Below are positions 24,101 to 35,011 of a stretch of DNA of 64,000 nt, piece after piece. Below the pieces are notes generated by a model that worked only from the letters and a program-made list of their open reading frames with translations, was not told the DNA's origin and did no database searches. The stretch's first letter is position 1, and each line of letters opens with the position of its first letter. Source of the stretch: Paramacrobiotus metropolitanus (Eukaryota; Tardigrada; Eutardigrada; Parachela; Macrobiotidae); contig NW_026570336.1 in NCBI RefSeq assembly GCF_019649055.1, positions 248,001-312,000 on the forward strand, given 5' to 3'. A program made the translations under genes and the position numbers.

Positions 24101-24400
24101 ACGCTGCCAAACCGGGTGGTTATGATTGCTTCAAGCACCGGAAGTTCTTGAATTTCTTTGGTTTTGAAAATTTATTTGGCAGTTTTGAATATTTCGTAAG
24201 ATAAAATGTAAATAAATAATTTAAATTGTCTAGAATTGCTAACACGAATGGATACATCGGGACTAATACGTTGCGTATCACGGAAACGATATTGTCAGTC
24301 AGTCGCCGGAATTAAGGGAGTGCTTTTTCGGGTATAATTTTGGCAAGTATCTGGAGCACTGGCTGAGTATGGAGCTGCAACCGGGTGCACAACTGTCGCG
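21153..24400. other. No gene recognised, AT-rich
   Basis: About 3.2 kb of AT-rich sequence between the zinc-finger gene and the satellite array. It has no TGnnnGTCGAC palindromes that I can find, no domain-bearing frame and no clear exon. It could be a separate insertion, or the noncoding end of the transposon. Confidence 0.4.
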
Positions 24401-24424
24401 GATTTACTAAAATTACTTAAGCTA

Positions 24425-25380
24425 ACCACAATGTTGTAACGTTACTTGCTCAGACGTAACCTGAGACTAGCGTAACCTAACGTAACTGAAGTAAATTACT
24501 TTACTTCAAAGTTTCTTGAGGTAACCATAATGTTGTAACGTTACTTACTCAGACGTAACTTTGGACTAGCGTAACTTAACGCATATTAATTAAATTACTG
24601 CACTTCAAAGTTACTTGAGGTAACCATAATGTTGTAACGTTATTTACTTAAACGTAACCTGGGACTAGCGTCACCTAGCGTAACCTAACGTAATCGAATG
24701 CAATCACTGTACCTCAAAGTTACTTAAAGTAACCGCAATGTTGTAACGTTAATTACTTAACGTAACTTGGGACTAGTGTCACCTAGCGTAACCTAACGTA
24801 ACTGAATTAAATTATTGTACTTCAAAGTTTCTTGAGGTAACCATAATGTTGTAACGTTACTTACTTAAACGTAACCTGGGACTAGCGTCACCTAGCGTAA
24901 CCGAAAGCAATTACTGTACTTCAACGTTACTTAAGGTAACCATAATGTTGTAACGTTACTTACTTAAACGTAACCTGGGACTAGCGTCACCTAGCGTAAC
25001 CTAACGTAACTGAATGCAATCACTGTACCTCAAGTTACTTAAAGTAACCGCAATGTTGTAACGTTAATTACTTAACGTAACTTGGGACTAGCGTCACCTA
25101 GCGTAACCTAACGTAACTTAATTAAGTTACTGTACTTCAAAGTTTCTTGAGGTAACCATAATGTTGTAACGTTACTTACTTAAACGTAACCTGGGACTAG
25201 CGTCACCTAGCGTAACCGAAAGCAATTACTGTACTTCAACGTTACTTAAGGTAACCATAATTTTGTAACGTTAATTACTTAAACGTAATCTGGGGCTAGC
25301 GTGACCTAACGTAACCGAATGCAGTTGCTGTACTTAAACGTTGCTTCAGGTAACTTAAGTGTGGTAACGTTACTGAGACT
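24425..25380. repeat. Tandem satellite, about ten units of 99-110 bp
   Basis: Each unit contains a variant of ACCATAATGTTGTAACGTTAC, followed by a CGTAACCTGGGACTAGCGTC-like segment and a TGTACTTCAAAGTTACTT-like segment. Unit starts (ATGTTGTAAC or its equivalent) are near 24431, 24530, 24629, 24739, 24846, 24945, 25053, 25161, 25260 and 25360. Spacing alternates between about 99 and 107-110 bases. Each unit has the palindrome GTAACGTTAC, or GTAACGTTAA in some units. The array ends 230 bp before the first gene of the CACTA-like element, so it could be its subterminal repeat region. Confidence 0.9.
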
Positions 25381-25604
25381 AAATATGATTCCGGAACCAG
25401 CCTAATCTAGCGTTACCAGTGAAACTACAGTACTTCAAAGTTACTTAAGGTGACCTTGTGCGGCACCAGCTGCGTATTATTACCCAAGAAACGCAAATAA
25501 AAACTTCACCAATAAGCGCAACCAAACAGACCTTGCTGCATTATAGCATATGACGTTACTACACGAAAATAAAAACAAGTAACAATGAATTCAAGTTCAA
25601 CAGT

Positions 25605-26149
25605 TCACATAAACCCTTTCTTTTTTGGCTTCTTTGGCTGCACAGGTTTTCGAACGACTTCCTCCGCTTTGGCGGATGGTCCGCAGCTATCCGCCTGCTG
25701 CGTGTCGACACGCAAATCGTTAGGTTTTGGTTTCTTTTTTTGGTGTTCAGATTCACCTTCTTCGTCGGAATACACGACGCCCCTAGCCGGACGAATAATC
25801 CGACAACGTGGTTTCAGTATGCTCATGCCAGGCTGGACACGCCATGCATCCGTTTTACGGTACTTGTAGTTAACAGTATCTGGAGCGGATGGCGGGACCG
25901 ATGACGAGGCGGCTGCGTTCAGTTCAACTGGATCGAACTCTGCCATCTGGCTGGCTGCAGAAGAAGGCGGCTCTGACTGGGCTATTCGAAAATGAGATGA
26001 ATTAAAATCATGTTAGTGAATCAAAGTTATGCTGCCATCACATCGCAAACAATAACCAACGGTGACATGCCTGTTGCCAGCTCAGACGATTTCACATCTT
26101 TCTGCGCGTCGACGCGCAAACTACTATCAGCGTTATTCTGACAATCCAT
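25605..26149 (-). CDS. Small charged protein of the transposon, 154 residues
   Basis: Two phase-0 exons: 26149-26057 (start MDCQNNADSSLRVDAQ) and 25976-25605. The product is hydrophilic, with an acidic patch (YSDEEGESEH) and a lysine-rich C-terminus (KPVQPKKPKKKGFM), which suggests a nuclear or DNA-contacting protein. There is no recognised domain. The exons contain two perfect TGnnnGTCGAC palindromes (25699 and 26103). Both encode LRVD in the same frame (LRVDTQ and LRVDAQ). The gene lies just downstream of the transposase gene on the same strand and is probably the element's third gene. Confidence 0.65.
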
Positions 26150-26588
26150 GATGACCGTCGACAGGACTTGTATGTTTACCAACTACATAAAAACTTAGAA
26201 CAATAAATTTATTACTTGAAAGTGAGGTAGACAAATTCTGAGTAGTGTAAACAACGAGAATGTGCGTAACTATCACCGAAAATTTGCTGCTGTCTTTTAG
26301 CAAATAAAAAAACCTCTCCAAGAGCCGGGCCGCGTAAGGGTGTCGGCTTTTTTGAGATTATAGTAGCCGACCCTTTGTTATCGGTGGGGACGCCCACACT
26401 CTGTTTCTCAAAACTATCCCCCCAGGTGGCGACTTGTTAGTTTAACTACTGCAATTACTCCGCAAAAATACAAGTATTAGGACATAATTTGCAAGCGTAA
26501 ATATTCGTATCATTGATCACCAGTTATTGCAAACAAATAAAATACGACAAAACTGGAAATATCTACTGCTTGTCGACAAGCAATACCG

Positions 26589-29124
26589 TTACATAATGTA
26601 CTGATTATTAGGAATAAAGACTGCGAAGGTAGGAAAATCAATTACTGGATCAATTATGACAACTGCATGGCGAAATATTGCAGACACATTAATTGCCACG
26701 CATTGTCGGCGTCGTAAGCATTTTCGAAAAAACTCAGGACTATCTCCATTAGGCAACTTGAAATTCTTAAATGCAACACTCGGAATGATGTCAACAACTG
26801 CTGCCAAAGTATGGGCTTCCGGGTTGTAGAAAAATACCAAGAGCTGTGCCACTTCCAAGGCGACAGTTTGGACCCAAGTATTGTTTCTTCGGGCTTTCCT
26901 CCCGTAGCCCCGACATTCGAAGGTCACGTTATCGTCGCGTACAACAGCGCTATAAAATCGAAGATTTCCTGGCATTTCTTCGGCGTTTAAAAAATTTATA
27001 ATAGCGATTTCCTCTCTGGATAAGCGGGCTGGTTTATCTGCAGGTCGACCTGCAAAAGTGTATTTTGCTCCATTAAAGCAGAGGCCATCTTTGGGAAGGT
27101 CATGCTCTGATCGCCGCAGTAATTCGATGTGCTGGTAATTACGTAGTATCTGTGTAATCACATTCGTGCTTCCGTGGACTGAACGGTTAAGTTGTCCAAG
27201 GAAGTCCTCTGGATAAAACGTAGACCAGTGGTACGCAGGGCCCCAGCTGCACAGGGCTTCGGCGAAATGGGCCAGCTGGTGGGTGTTGTAAAGCATTTTT
27301 CGCTTCCCGTATAAACTTTCGAAACGCGCGGAAAATTTTTCCACAAGTTCCGACACGATTTCGGAATGTCTCAAAAGACTTCCGTGATATAAGGTGTGGT
27401 CGGTTAGCAAAAGATGAACAGCCATCACAAGATCCATCAAATTTTCGTACAGAACGTGAGGGACATGGCCGTCATATACATAAAACGCGCCATAGAGGAG
27501 AAGATTGAGGTATTCGCTCCCATGGTAGTATCCACTCGCAGCAAGCGGTGTAATAGACCGTGAAAATTCTGCTGGGAATTTTATTCTTGAAATTTGGAGG
27601 TCGACCTCCACAAGGCGAGCGTTGTTTAATACTTTTTTTCTTTCATCAGACATTTCATTAAAAGCTGCCAAAGATTTCACAGAATCTTTCGTCCAATACT
27701 GAATAATTTTTTTCATTTGCCCCAGGCAAATAGCGTGAAGCACATCAGGGGGGCAAGACAAAGACGGATCGACTGAGTTTAGCCGCAATATTTGGGAAGG
27801 TCCAATGCAGCCTTTAACTGGGTGCCCAGTATGGACTGCATCTTTCGATGATTCCCGATACACGGATTTTATTTTTAAAGGAAATCCTCCATTGACAACA
27901 GGATAAACGCGAACGCCTGCCACGATTTCGCCAGGATGGATGCAAAAGGTACAACCGTATTCTGCCTGGTACGATACATGAAGCATCGCATCCATTCTCG
28001 CAACGGCATCTGCGATAAATATTGCGGGGATAATTCGGAAATCATTGTGTGTCGACACACAAAGGCGCTTGCACTCGGTCGTAAACAAATGGAGCAATAT
28101 CTGCGAATTCGGCTGAACTTTACCCACCGCTACCGCATACAGAAAGGGGCGACGATAGCGCTTTCTTGACGGAAGTTCGTTGATCAAAAAATCAAAAATC
28201 GTAACAGAGCCGTTTTCACTGCCACCAATACCGAAGACGTTCCCGGAGTCCATATGGAAGGTAATTGTTAAGTCAGACGCCTCAAGATCGAAGTCCTGGT
28301 ATCGCTTGCCATCTTGAATGTCCAACATCTGCACATCACGCCGCTTCCTTTCGAATAATTCTTTTTTATTTTGTTCCAGACCGAGGTATTTCTGAATGCT
28401 CTCGAAAATAGGAAACACGTAAAAAACACCCCCCATCTCCTCCAGATCTTTTTTCGTGATGCGAGTCGACTCGCAGTCTGCACTTGCACAAAACAACGGT
28501 TCCAATAATGATGAATCTTCCCCAACATAATTTCCGTGGACAGGACAAAAATAGTGTTTCTGCGGAGGCAATGAGTGTGGCAGCAAAAATTTGTCCAGTT
28601 TATATAGATTTTCAGGAAAATCTTCTCCCGAAATAGGACCGAAAAACTTTAGCATCGCATCTTGCTGTATGCCAGACATCCGATGCTTCCGTGATATGCG
28701 AAGAAATGATATTACTTTCTCAAAGGTGCTTTGTCTTTCGACATGTACGAGCAGACTCAAATCTGGCGTTGCTTCAGATTGGACTTCAGATTCCAAGCCA
28801 GTAATAACAATCCCATTTTGGTCGTAGTTCGCTAAAACGTGGCTGCATGTAGACATGCACTCTCGCCCTGCGATAACCTGATAACACGTAACAAAATTAC
28901 AAGTAAGCAAAAACCGATATTTAAAAAAAGGAAACAAATAAAAACATTTTCCCAAGATCAGTCATTCCTTTTTTGTTTACCTCTGAAGATTCCTGGAGGT
29001 TCCGATAGTGCTCAACAGCAAAGCGTGGGAAAGCGGCAGCTCTTCGGCGATAATCCGAGCTTTTGCTCAGGCTCTTTTTACCAAAAATGCGGTCTAGGCT
29101 TGTAGTTCTTTTGGAGCGAGACAT
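26589..29124 (-). CDS. CACTA/Tnp2-like DDE transposase, 810 residues
   Basis: Exon 1 is 29124-28981 (MSRSKRTTSLDRIFGKK, 48 codons) and exon 2 is 28877-26589, phase 0. After a zinc-ribbon-like region (FCPVHG near 159; LFCASADC near 178-183) come the expected landmarks of EnSpm/CACTA-type transposases. These are TFHMDSGNVFG (first Asp about 258), IADAVARMDAML with GCTFCIHPG (second Asp about 338), DVLHAICLGQMKKII (about 426), and YHGSEYLNLLLYG (Glu about 503). The segment NTHQLAHFAEALCSWGPAYH (from 579) matches the conserved helical insertion region. No internal stop is present, so the enzyme may be active. Four perfect palindromes and one degenerate one are embedded in the coding sequence. The neighbours are the divergent BEN gene and the downstream charged-protein gene. 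Confidence 0.85.
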
Positions 29125-29647
29125 CAGTGATTTTTAAACTCTGAATGAGTGATCAAAAATGAACAACAGACAATCATCTAAATAAACAAGCAAATATGCA
29201 GCTTTTGTTGTAACAAGCTTGCATGTCGACATGCACATTTAGACCGACGCCAGTAAAGTTACCATACATTTGAGACAAGGTCATAAGACGGTGGGCGACA
29301 ACTTATCGTTACCTTTCACTTGAGTTCTGCTTTCTTATTGGTACATTTTTGGGTCGGCTGGTTTTATGCCATCTGCCATTGGCTCTCTTTAAAAATTTAA
29401 ACGTAACTATAGTGGTTTTTTTAAATTTCCCACTTGTTGAGCGTTGTCTACCTGGACAAAGAGTTTAGTGTTGAAGTTCACGGTTTTAGTAAAAAAATAA
29501 TCTAGGAATCACTTTCAGATGATTTCTGAATTGTACAGATACAATTGTTGTTTAGTGGCTGTCGACAGCCAGTGTTTTTTCTAAAATTTTGTTTGTGACA
29601 AAGTCTCACAGGTGTAATAACTCCTAGGCTTCTCGCAGTTAAACACC

Positions 29648-32600
29648 ATGACAGGCGAGAGAAAGCTGCGGGACCGGAAGGGCATGTCCATGGAAGAGCA
29701 ATCTGAAGATCCCAGCGTTATGGAAAGAGATGAGATCCACCGTCGACATGCTGAACGAAACGGTACACTAGCTGTTGTTTAGCCCGTTTTCAGCGCTGTC
29801 AGTTTAGTTACATCTGAAGCGTTTACTGCCCGTAGGCCGGAAATTTATTCGGCATTGCTTTGACGTTTCATACTTAAGCCTAACCATGCTTCTGTTGGTC
29901 TAAGTAAGATTCCGGTTAGATGGTACTGAATTTTTGCCCAACGCGCCATATTTAGTCGATCAGGTTTGCCTGTCGACATGCATAGCGAAGGATGATAAAA
30001 TTTGAATATCTATCCAGAAGTGAAATTCTCATTATCAAAGCGGAAACGTTTAAACCAGTAAATTTTCTAGTGGCAGTTTCAACGATTTTCGGCTGCATAT
30101 TTTTGTGTGCATGTCGACATGCAGTACTATTCTTCCAGATTTTTTGGTCGTTGTGTTTGAAAGCGACAAGATTCCTATGGTCCTGCCAATGAGCAAGTCC
30201 GCAACCAAAGCAGAGTGGGAACTTTGTGATGGCTACAATTACGGAGAATTTTTGGAGCCGGGTAATTACATTAGCGTACGCTATAAGCGTGAAGGCAACG
30301 CCAGGCAATTTTACGATGCCGAAGTCGTGTTGGTTACCGATGTCAAGGAGGATGCGATGGCGCGTTTCAATTCACTGAAGCCGAAAAGCGCAAAGGTACT
30401 GAACATAGGAACTAATGATGTTAGTCGACTTCCAAAAATATCTGTCGGTATTCCAGTTCTGAATTTAAAATTTAGAAAAGACAGCAGTTAACGCCATCGA
30501 AACGTGCTGCCGCAGATGCACTTTTGAATGAAATCGACAATTCAGGCCAGGAACAGGATTGTGTTTCCGGCGGGTTTGAAGAGACTGGGAAGTCTGCTTG
30601 GAAGTTTAACCCGTTCACCGGAAAGCCTGTCGACGGTATCTAATTTGCATTGGTTCTAGTATTACTTTGTTGAAGGTCGACCTTCATAAAATGATGTTTT
30701 TATTTGCAGCTAAACGTACGAAAACTGGTTGGAATTCTGAACTCCAGCTGAATTATAAAACGGACAGTAAATGCATCCGAATAATTACTTTGTTTTAAGC
30801 ATTAATTAAGTGTTTGTTTGCTGATATTTTTAATGACATTTGATGGAATATAACCCCATAAATCGTAAATAAGAGATTCCTTTTAATGTAAAATTTGCAA
30901 GCGTAGTTTTGTAACGTGAAGGTCAACCTTCAACCATTTCAATTAAAAATATAAATATGGCTCTCCTCCTCTTGCAGATTCCCGCGGTGGAACTCCAGCT
31001 TTGCAGAAAAGCACGATTAAAATTTGGCAGTTCCCAGATACCAGCTCCGACGAAGGCAAATTATTATTATATTATCATTTCTTAGCGTAGTCCGCATTAA
31101 TTCTGCCTTAGATGAGACCGCACGAGTGAAACGTACGATCGCAAAGAACAATGCCAAAACAAAAACCGGTAAGCATCTGGATAAACCGAATAGCAAATTT
31201 AAATAACCAGACGAACGGGTATGCTTTAATTTAACATTATGTTGAGACTGAAGGTCGACCTTCAAATCATTTTCTTTAAATTTACAAAAAGCGTAAAAAT
31301 AACGGCGATTGTTTTCAGGGGAAATGTGCTCTAATCGGAAGCTGATGACTGAAGGTTAGCCCTATCAATTAAGCGAATTGTAAGCGTTAAGAAAAATTTT
31401 CCAGATCTTACTTCCAAAGCTCAAAATCAGCGAAGCAATCAAGGTTCAGATGAAGGTAAACATCGAGTTGATTTACAAAAATTCCTCTTTGATTTGAATG
31501 CTTTTATGCGTTGTAAGAAATGGTACTGCACACATCAAGAATTTAATGATTTTATATTGCATAGCAATACTACACGGATAATTTTACAAATCATGTCGGT
31601 CGACCAAAAGTTTGCAATTAGGTGACTTAAATTTCAAATCAGTATTCACTTTTATGCGCAGACGTCACAGCGGGCTATTACGGCACTTCCTCGGAGCAAC
31701 CGCAACGAATCAGCCAGCAGCTCCCACAAAAGGTGTCAGAATATGGACGTAAGTGAATGATTGTTCTTTAAAAACGTGAAGATTTTCAATTAACATTTTC
31801 AGCAAAAATAAATCATAAAATGCACACCATTGTGCAAATGTAAACGTTTTCTCCAGAAAACCTGCCAACAAACAAACCTAGCAGTGGGGAATTGCTTGTT
31901 AAAAAGGATGGTTTTAATGTATACAATAATGTCCATTTACTGGTTTGCAGGATTCGGGTCGACCCGAAATAATATGGTATCTGTGCACCCTTACTTCAAC
32001 AAGCGCAGTAACGGTAAATTGTTTATCCTGCGTTCTCTTCCTTTTTTTGTTATTTTTCTTGTAGGGCAAAATTTTAAAAACCAATAACAGCTGCAATCTT
32101 TGCTACAGAGAAACGTGACTTTTACTCTTTCGATGACCAGAACGCTTCATCCAGCAGCAAAGCGGAAAGCAGCGCCGTTGGAAAGACCGCACCTCTCATG
32201 GGTTTGCCAAAAGAACAGCACTGCGAGCAAGGTATCTCAGTTTTTCCCAGACAGGTGTTCGTAATTCAGTAATATAAATTTTTTTATTTGTAGATCGTGC
32301 TGGTGGCAAGCAAAAACGCTTCTCAGCGATGCCAGAAAAGAATAAAAAGCCACGAAAAGGTTTATATTCTTTATTTTAGAATTCTTGATGTCGACATCAA
32401 AACAGTACGGTATCCTTTCAGAGCGTACTGAAGAACAGAACCTGCTGCTTGCCAAGCTGCGCCGACAATGGCGCGCACGTACGTCCGATTCAGTAGAGCT
32501 GTTTCCTGGTTCCGGGTATTTCCTACCTGCCGCCCGGTTCCAGAATTTTAAGGTCAACTTAACTCCAGCTCGCCTGTTGATTGATGCCGTAAACCTGGCA

Positions 32601-32924
32601 TTGCTGTTTTTTGGATCTGAAGAAAACGTTCTGCTGCTGTTTACCGGGGACCGCTTCGGGTTAAAGCATGCATTTGGAGCCGGTCTGCTGGGAGATGTTC
32701 TGGGTAATCGCTCTCATTTAGGCTAACGCTTAAATGAGTCAACTGAAATAATATTCTCCACATTCGCAGGTTACATCAATCAGTATCACCCAGGGATCCT
32801 AGCAAAGCGTGCCAGGCCTATTAAAGAGCTCGAGTTGCTGCAGGCTTTCAGCCGGAAATTATACTATCTCCGCAGCAAAGAGTCTAAAGGTGATCAGTCG
32901 GGATATGTCGCGGATTTGGAATAA
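29648..32924 (+). CDS. BEN-domain protein of the transposon, 563 residues, 15 exons
   Basis: A fully phased model has exons ending or starting at 29648-29762, 30139-30395, 30488-30635, 30710-30766, 30978-31055, 31091-31168, 31319-31354, 31405-31455, 31662-31748, 31857-31910, 31951-32013, 32109-32231, 32294-32359, 32380-32703 and 32770-32924 (1692 nt). Exon 2 encodes a compact domain (LVVVFESDKIP, then NYISVRYKREG and FYDAEVVLV), like the N-terminal module of some BEN proteins. Small exons 3-13 encode a charged linker. Exons 14-15 (residues 405-563) encode a BEN domain, with FLPAARFQNFKVNLTPARLL, LALLFFGSEENVLLLFTG, DVLGYINQYHP and RKLYYLRSKE. BEN domains bind DNA and mediate protein contacts. 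Thirteen of 14 introns are phase 1 and one (31056-31090) uses a GC donor. Exon 3 could instead start at 30476. Confidence 0.85.
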
Positions 32925-32946
32925 TGAATTTGGATGTCGACATCCA

Positions 32947-33619
32947 TGATTTAAGCCTGCTAATATGGCATTAATGTTGACGTGTTATGCAGTTAATGGT
33001 TGTTACTTTTATGTAATGACCTTTTCTATTTTCTAATAATCTTGTCAATTTACTTTACATTTATTGCAATTCTTTGTTATCCAAATCGATTTTTTGTCTA
33101 CGTTATCTTGTTTTTTCATGAGAAATGATGCCGTGAATGTTGGGTTTTTTATGTAAAACCAGTTATGTGGTATATGCCGAAATAAATATAGTTGATATCT
33201 AAACATGCATATCGAAATCGGTCATTTTAGTATAAACCAAAGAATTATTACATGATCTTTAATATCTACATTTAATTAAAAAGTTACCATTAAAGTATAT
33301 CATAATTCTGACAAGGGACCGTCACCGCAGTATGCCGGTACGCAGCCCGGCAACGGCAGTGACGCCGTGCAGGATTACAACACACAACGGAGCTGCAGCC
33401 TCAACGCGCCGCAGTGCTAGTTTAGAATTGTTCTGGGCGATAAGGGGATCGTTAGTACAGTGTCCGGGAAGTGGCCAGTTAAAATATAACCACAGACTGT
33501 CGGCGTGCTGCATGCTCTTCTCTAGGCTAATGAATGTTTGTACTTGCATTGTGACACTTATTAAAGCACTCGTACCTAAGCCGTGCACTTTCCTACTTAT
33601 AATTGATTCTGTATAATTT
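32947..33619. other. No gene recognised
   Basis: AT-rich sequence after the BEN gene, then a short GC-rich patch at 33315-33420. The right end of the transposon is expected in or near here, but I could not identify an inverted repeat partner. Confidence 0.4.
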
Positions 33620-34440
33620 TATCTATATACAATGTTGTGCACTGTACACGACATTGCTATGCATTTACGGAGAACTGCACTGGTGCGTTGCTTACTCCTT
33701 ATGTGACGCTTCTTTATCAGGCAATTAATGATCTTGCTTATTCTTGCAGTCTGGGAAAAGTCACCCATCAGATTGCAAAACAGCCGTCAAAATTGTGATA
33801 GCCTGTGAGCTGTCATCAGCGTTTAATAATGCAGATCCAGGTGACAAAAAGTTTGTATACGTTCGCATGCATACGTAAATTCTGATTATTATACTCTGTA
33901 CTTACGAGCATACTAAAATAGTAGAATTTGTTTATTTTAATTTCATCCGTATGAACAACTTTGGTAAGTGTCAGCGACGTAATCTTTGTACTACTATATT
34001 GCAAGACACGCTCTCGCATTTACTTCCGTAATTATACAGACAACTGTGCTGCCTTGCTATTCCTGTCCTAGGAACGAGTAAGGATAAAAGGTTCTTTTTA
34101 AATATTTTTAGCATTGTTTATACATGTACTCTGTAAGCGACGTAATACTTACTACTGTATGCCGCTTATTCTTCGAACGGCGCAATGATTACTCATAATT
34201 ATAATAAAACTACGAGTACAACTGATGCCGGCTGAACCAGTAACCACCGGAAATAAACCTGCAAAAATTGTCACCATTACGAGTAAAGTGAGCTCGCTAC
34301 CTTGAACTGGCCCTAAATTTGGCTGTGCGTAAAGTTTAATTTGTACCAATAACTTGAATAGCATCACAACCAAAAACTCGCGTTTTATAAAGAACCGCCT
34401 ACTACACTATCATAGCTTCAGAAATCTTCCCAACTTCCCA

Positions 34441-34823
34441 CTAGGTTTCGCGCAGCCAGCGATTAGGGCACGGGATGATGAACTCGTTCGCGGGTCCCGG
34501 TTCGGAATCGCACGGTGCCGGCGTGGTGGTCAGCGCTGCGGCGGCGGCAGCAGCGGCCTCTTCTTCCTTAATTCTGTCGGCGGTGATGTTGATTTCCTCG
34601 CCAATATGCAGCCAGCGCCCTTCCGGCGCCTGGGAGGTCCAGTGAGGAATCTGATTCCGCGCGTTCGCTATATTTTCCGGTGTACACTAGAAACCAATAC
34701 AAAACGCTAAAATAACTGCATCAATCGTAGTTTCGCAGAATGAAACGTACTTACCTGCGGATCGGTGCGATTAGCCAGCATGAGCGTTCGACACAGTAAG
34801 AGAAGGGGCGGCATAACACCCAT
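34441..34823 (-). CDS. Small secreted-like protein 1 (three-member family), 104 residues
   Basis: Exon 1 is 34823-34755 (MGVMPPLLLLCRTLMLANRT, signal-like) and ends CAG/GTAAG. Exon 2 is 34686-34441, starting with the codon for Cys after a TTTCTAG acceptor. The mature part reads CTPENIANARNQIPHW, then GRWLHIGEEINITADRIKEE with an N-glycosylation site (NIT), a seven-alanine run, and TTTPAPCDSEPGPANEFIIP before the last cysteine. Three cysteines (first residue of exon 2, PCD, PCP) are shared with the copies at 44971 and 56751. I do not recognise the family. Intron position and phase are identical in all three. The product is probably extracellular. The gene is preceded by a conserved TATA-bearing region. 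Confidence 0.7.
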
Positions 34824-35003
34824 GATGATTTAACGTCTAACAGTAACGGGCAGAGAAAGTTCAGTGCACAATTGCACTGAGTATTTAAATAACTTGTCAA
34901 CAGTCAAATTCAGCTACAGCGTAATGCGTATTACATGCAAATACAATTATTGTACGTACTCTGTAACTTTGTAACGTAAACTCCTGAAGCACCGCTGCAG
35001 CCG

Positions 35004-35011
35004 TTTTTATA
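35004..35011 (-). promoter_or_regulatory. TATA box of small secreted gene 1
   Basis: TATAAAAA lies on the minus strand about 180 bp before the ATG, in the context CACTATAAAAACGGCTG. The same context occurs before copy 3, and a related one before copy 2. The conserved upstream segment continues to about 35200. Confidence 0.55.

Larger units (their letters stand above)
25605..32946. mobile_element. Core of a large CACTA-like DNA transposon
   Basis: The region contains a charged-protein gene and a transposase gene on the minus strand, and a divergently transcribed BEN-domain gene on the plus strand. All three models are intact. The whole core is punctuated by TGnnnGTCGAC palindromes, including one seven bases after the BEN stop codon. 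Terminal inverted repeats and target duplications were not found by eye, so the real ends are unknown. They may extend left into the satellite (24.4 kb) or to the zinc-finger gene (19.4 kb). Confidence 0.7.
25699..32946. repeat. Array of about 19 spaced 16-bp palindromes, TGnnnGTCGACn'n'n'CA
   Basis: Perfect sites start at 25699, 26103, 26567, 27039, 27595, 28046, 28460, 29220, 29556, 30108, 30671, 31249, 31953, 32385 and 32931. Degenerate sites start at 28854, 29967, 30917 (one mismatched pair or core change each) and 31595 (two). Examples are TGCGTGTCGACACGCA, TGGAGGTCGACCTCCA, TGTGTGTCGACACACA and TTCGGGTCGACCCGAA. The centre GTCGAC is fixed and the outer bases are almost always TG/CA. The three inner bases vary between sites, yet remain complementary within each site. 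Mean spacing is about 402 bp (141-563). Sites fall in exons, introns and spacers alike. Sequence conservation of the dyad rather than of the bases points to a dimeric binding protein or a cruciform/hairpin requirement. Confidence 0.95.

Noticed and set aside
24425-25380. CRISPR-like regular repeats
   Set aside because: The repeats are contiguous 99-110 bp satellite units without unique spacers, in a eukaryotic context.
26330-26400. GC-rich hairpin (GGGTGTCGGC...GCCGACCC) as a structured RNA gene
   Set aside because: It lies just downstream of the transposase stop in an intergenic gap, and no box motifs of tRNA, snRNA or snoRNA are visible.
25699-32946. GTCGAC palindromes as SalI linker or cloning artefacts
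   Set aside because: The flanking dyad differs at most sites, continues for 16 bases and runs in frame through coding exons. Linkers would be identical.
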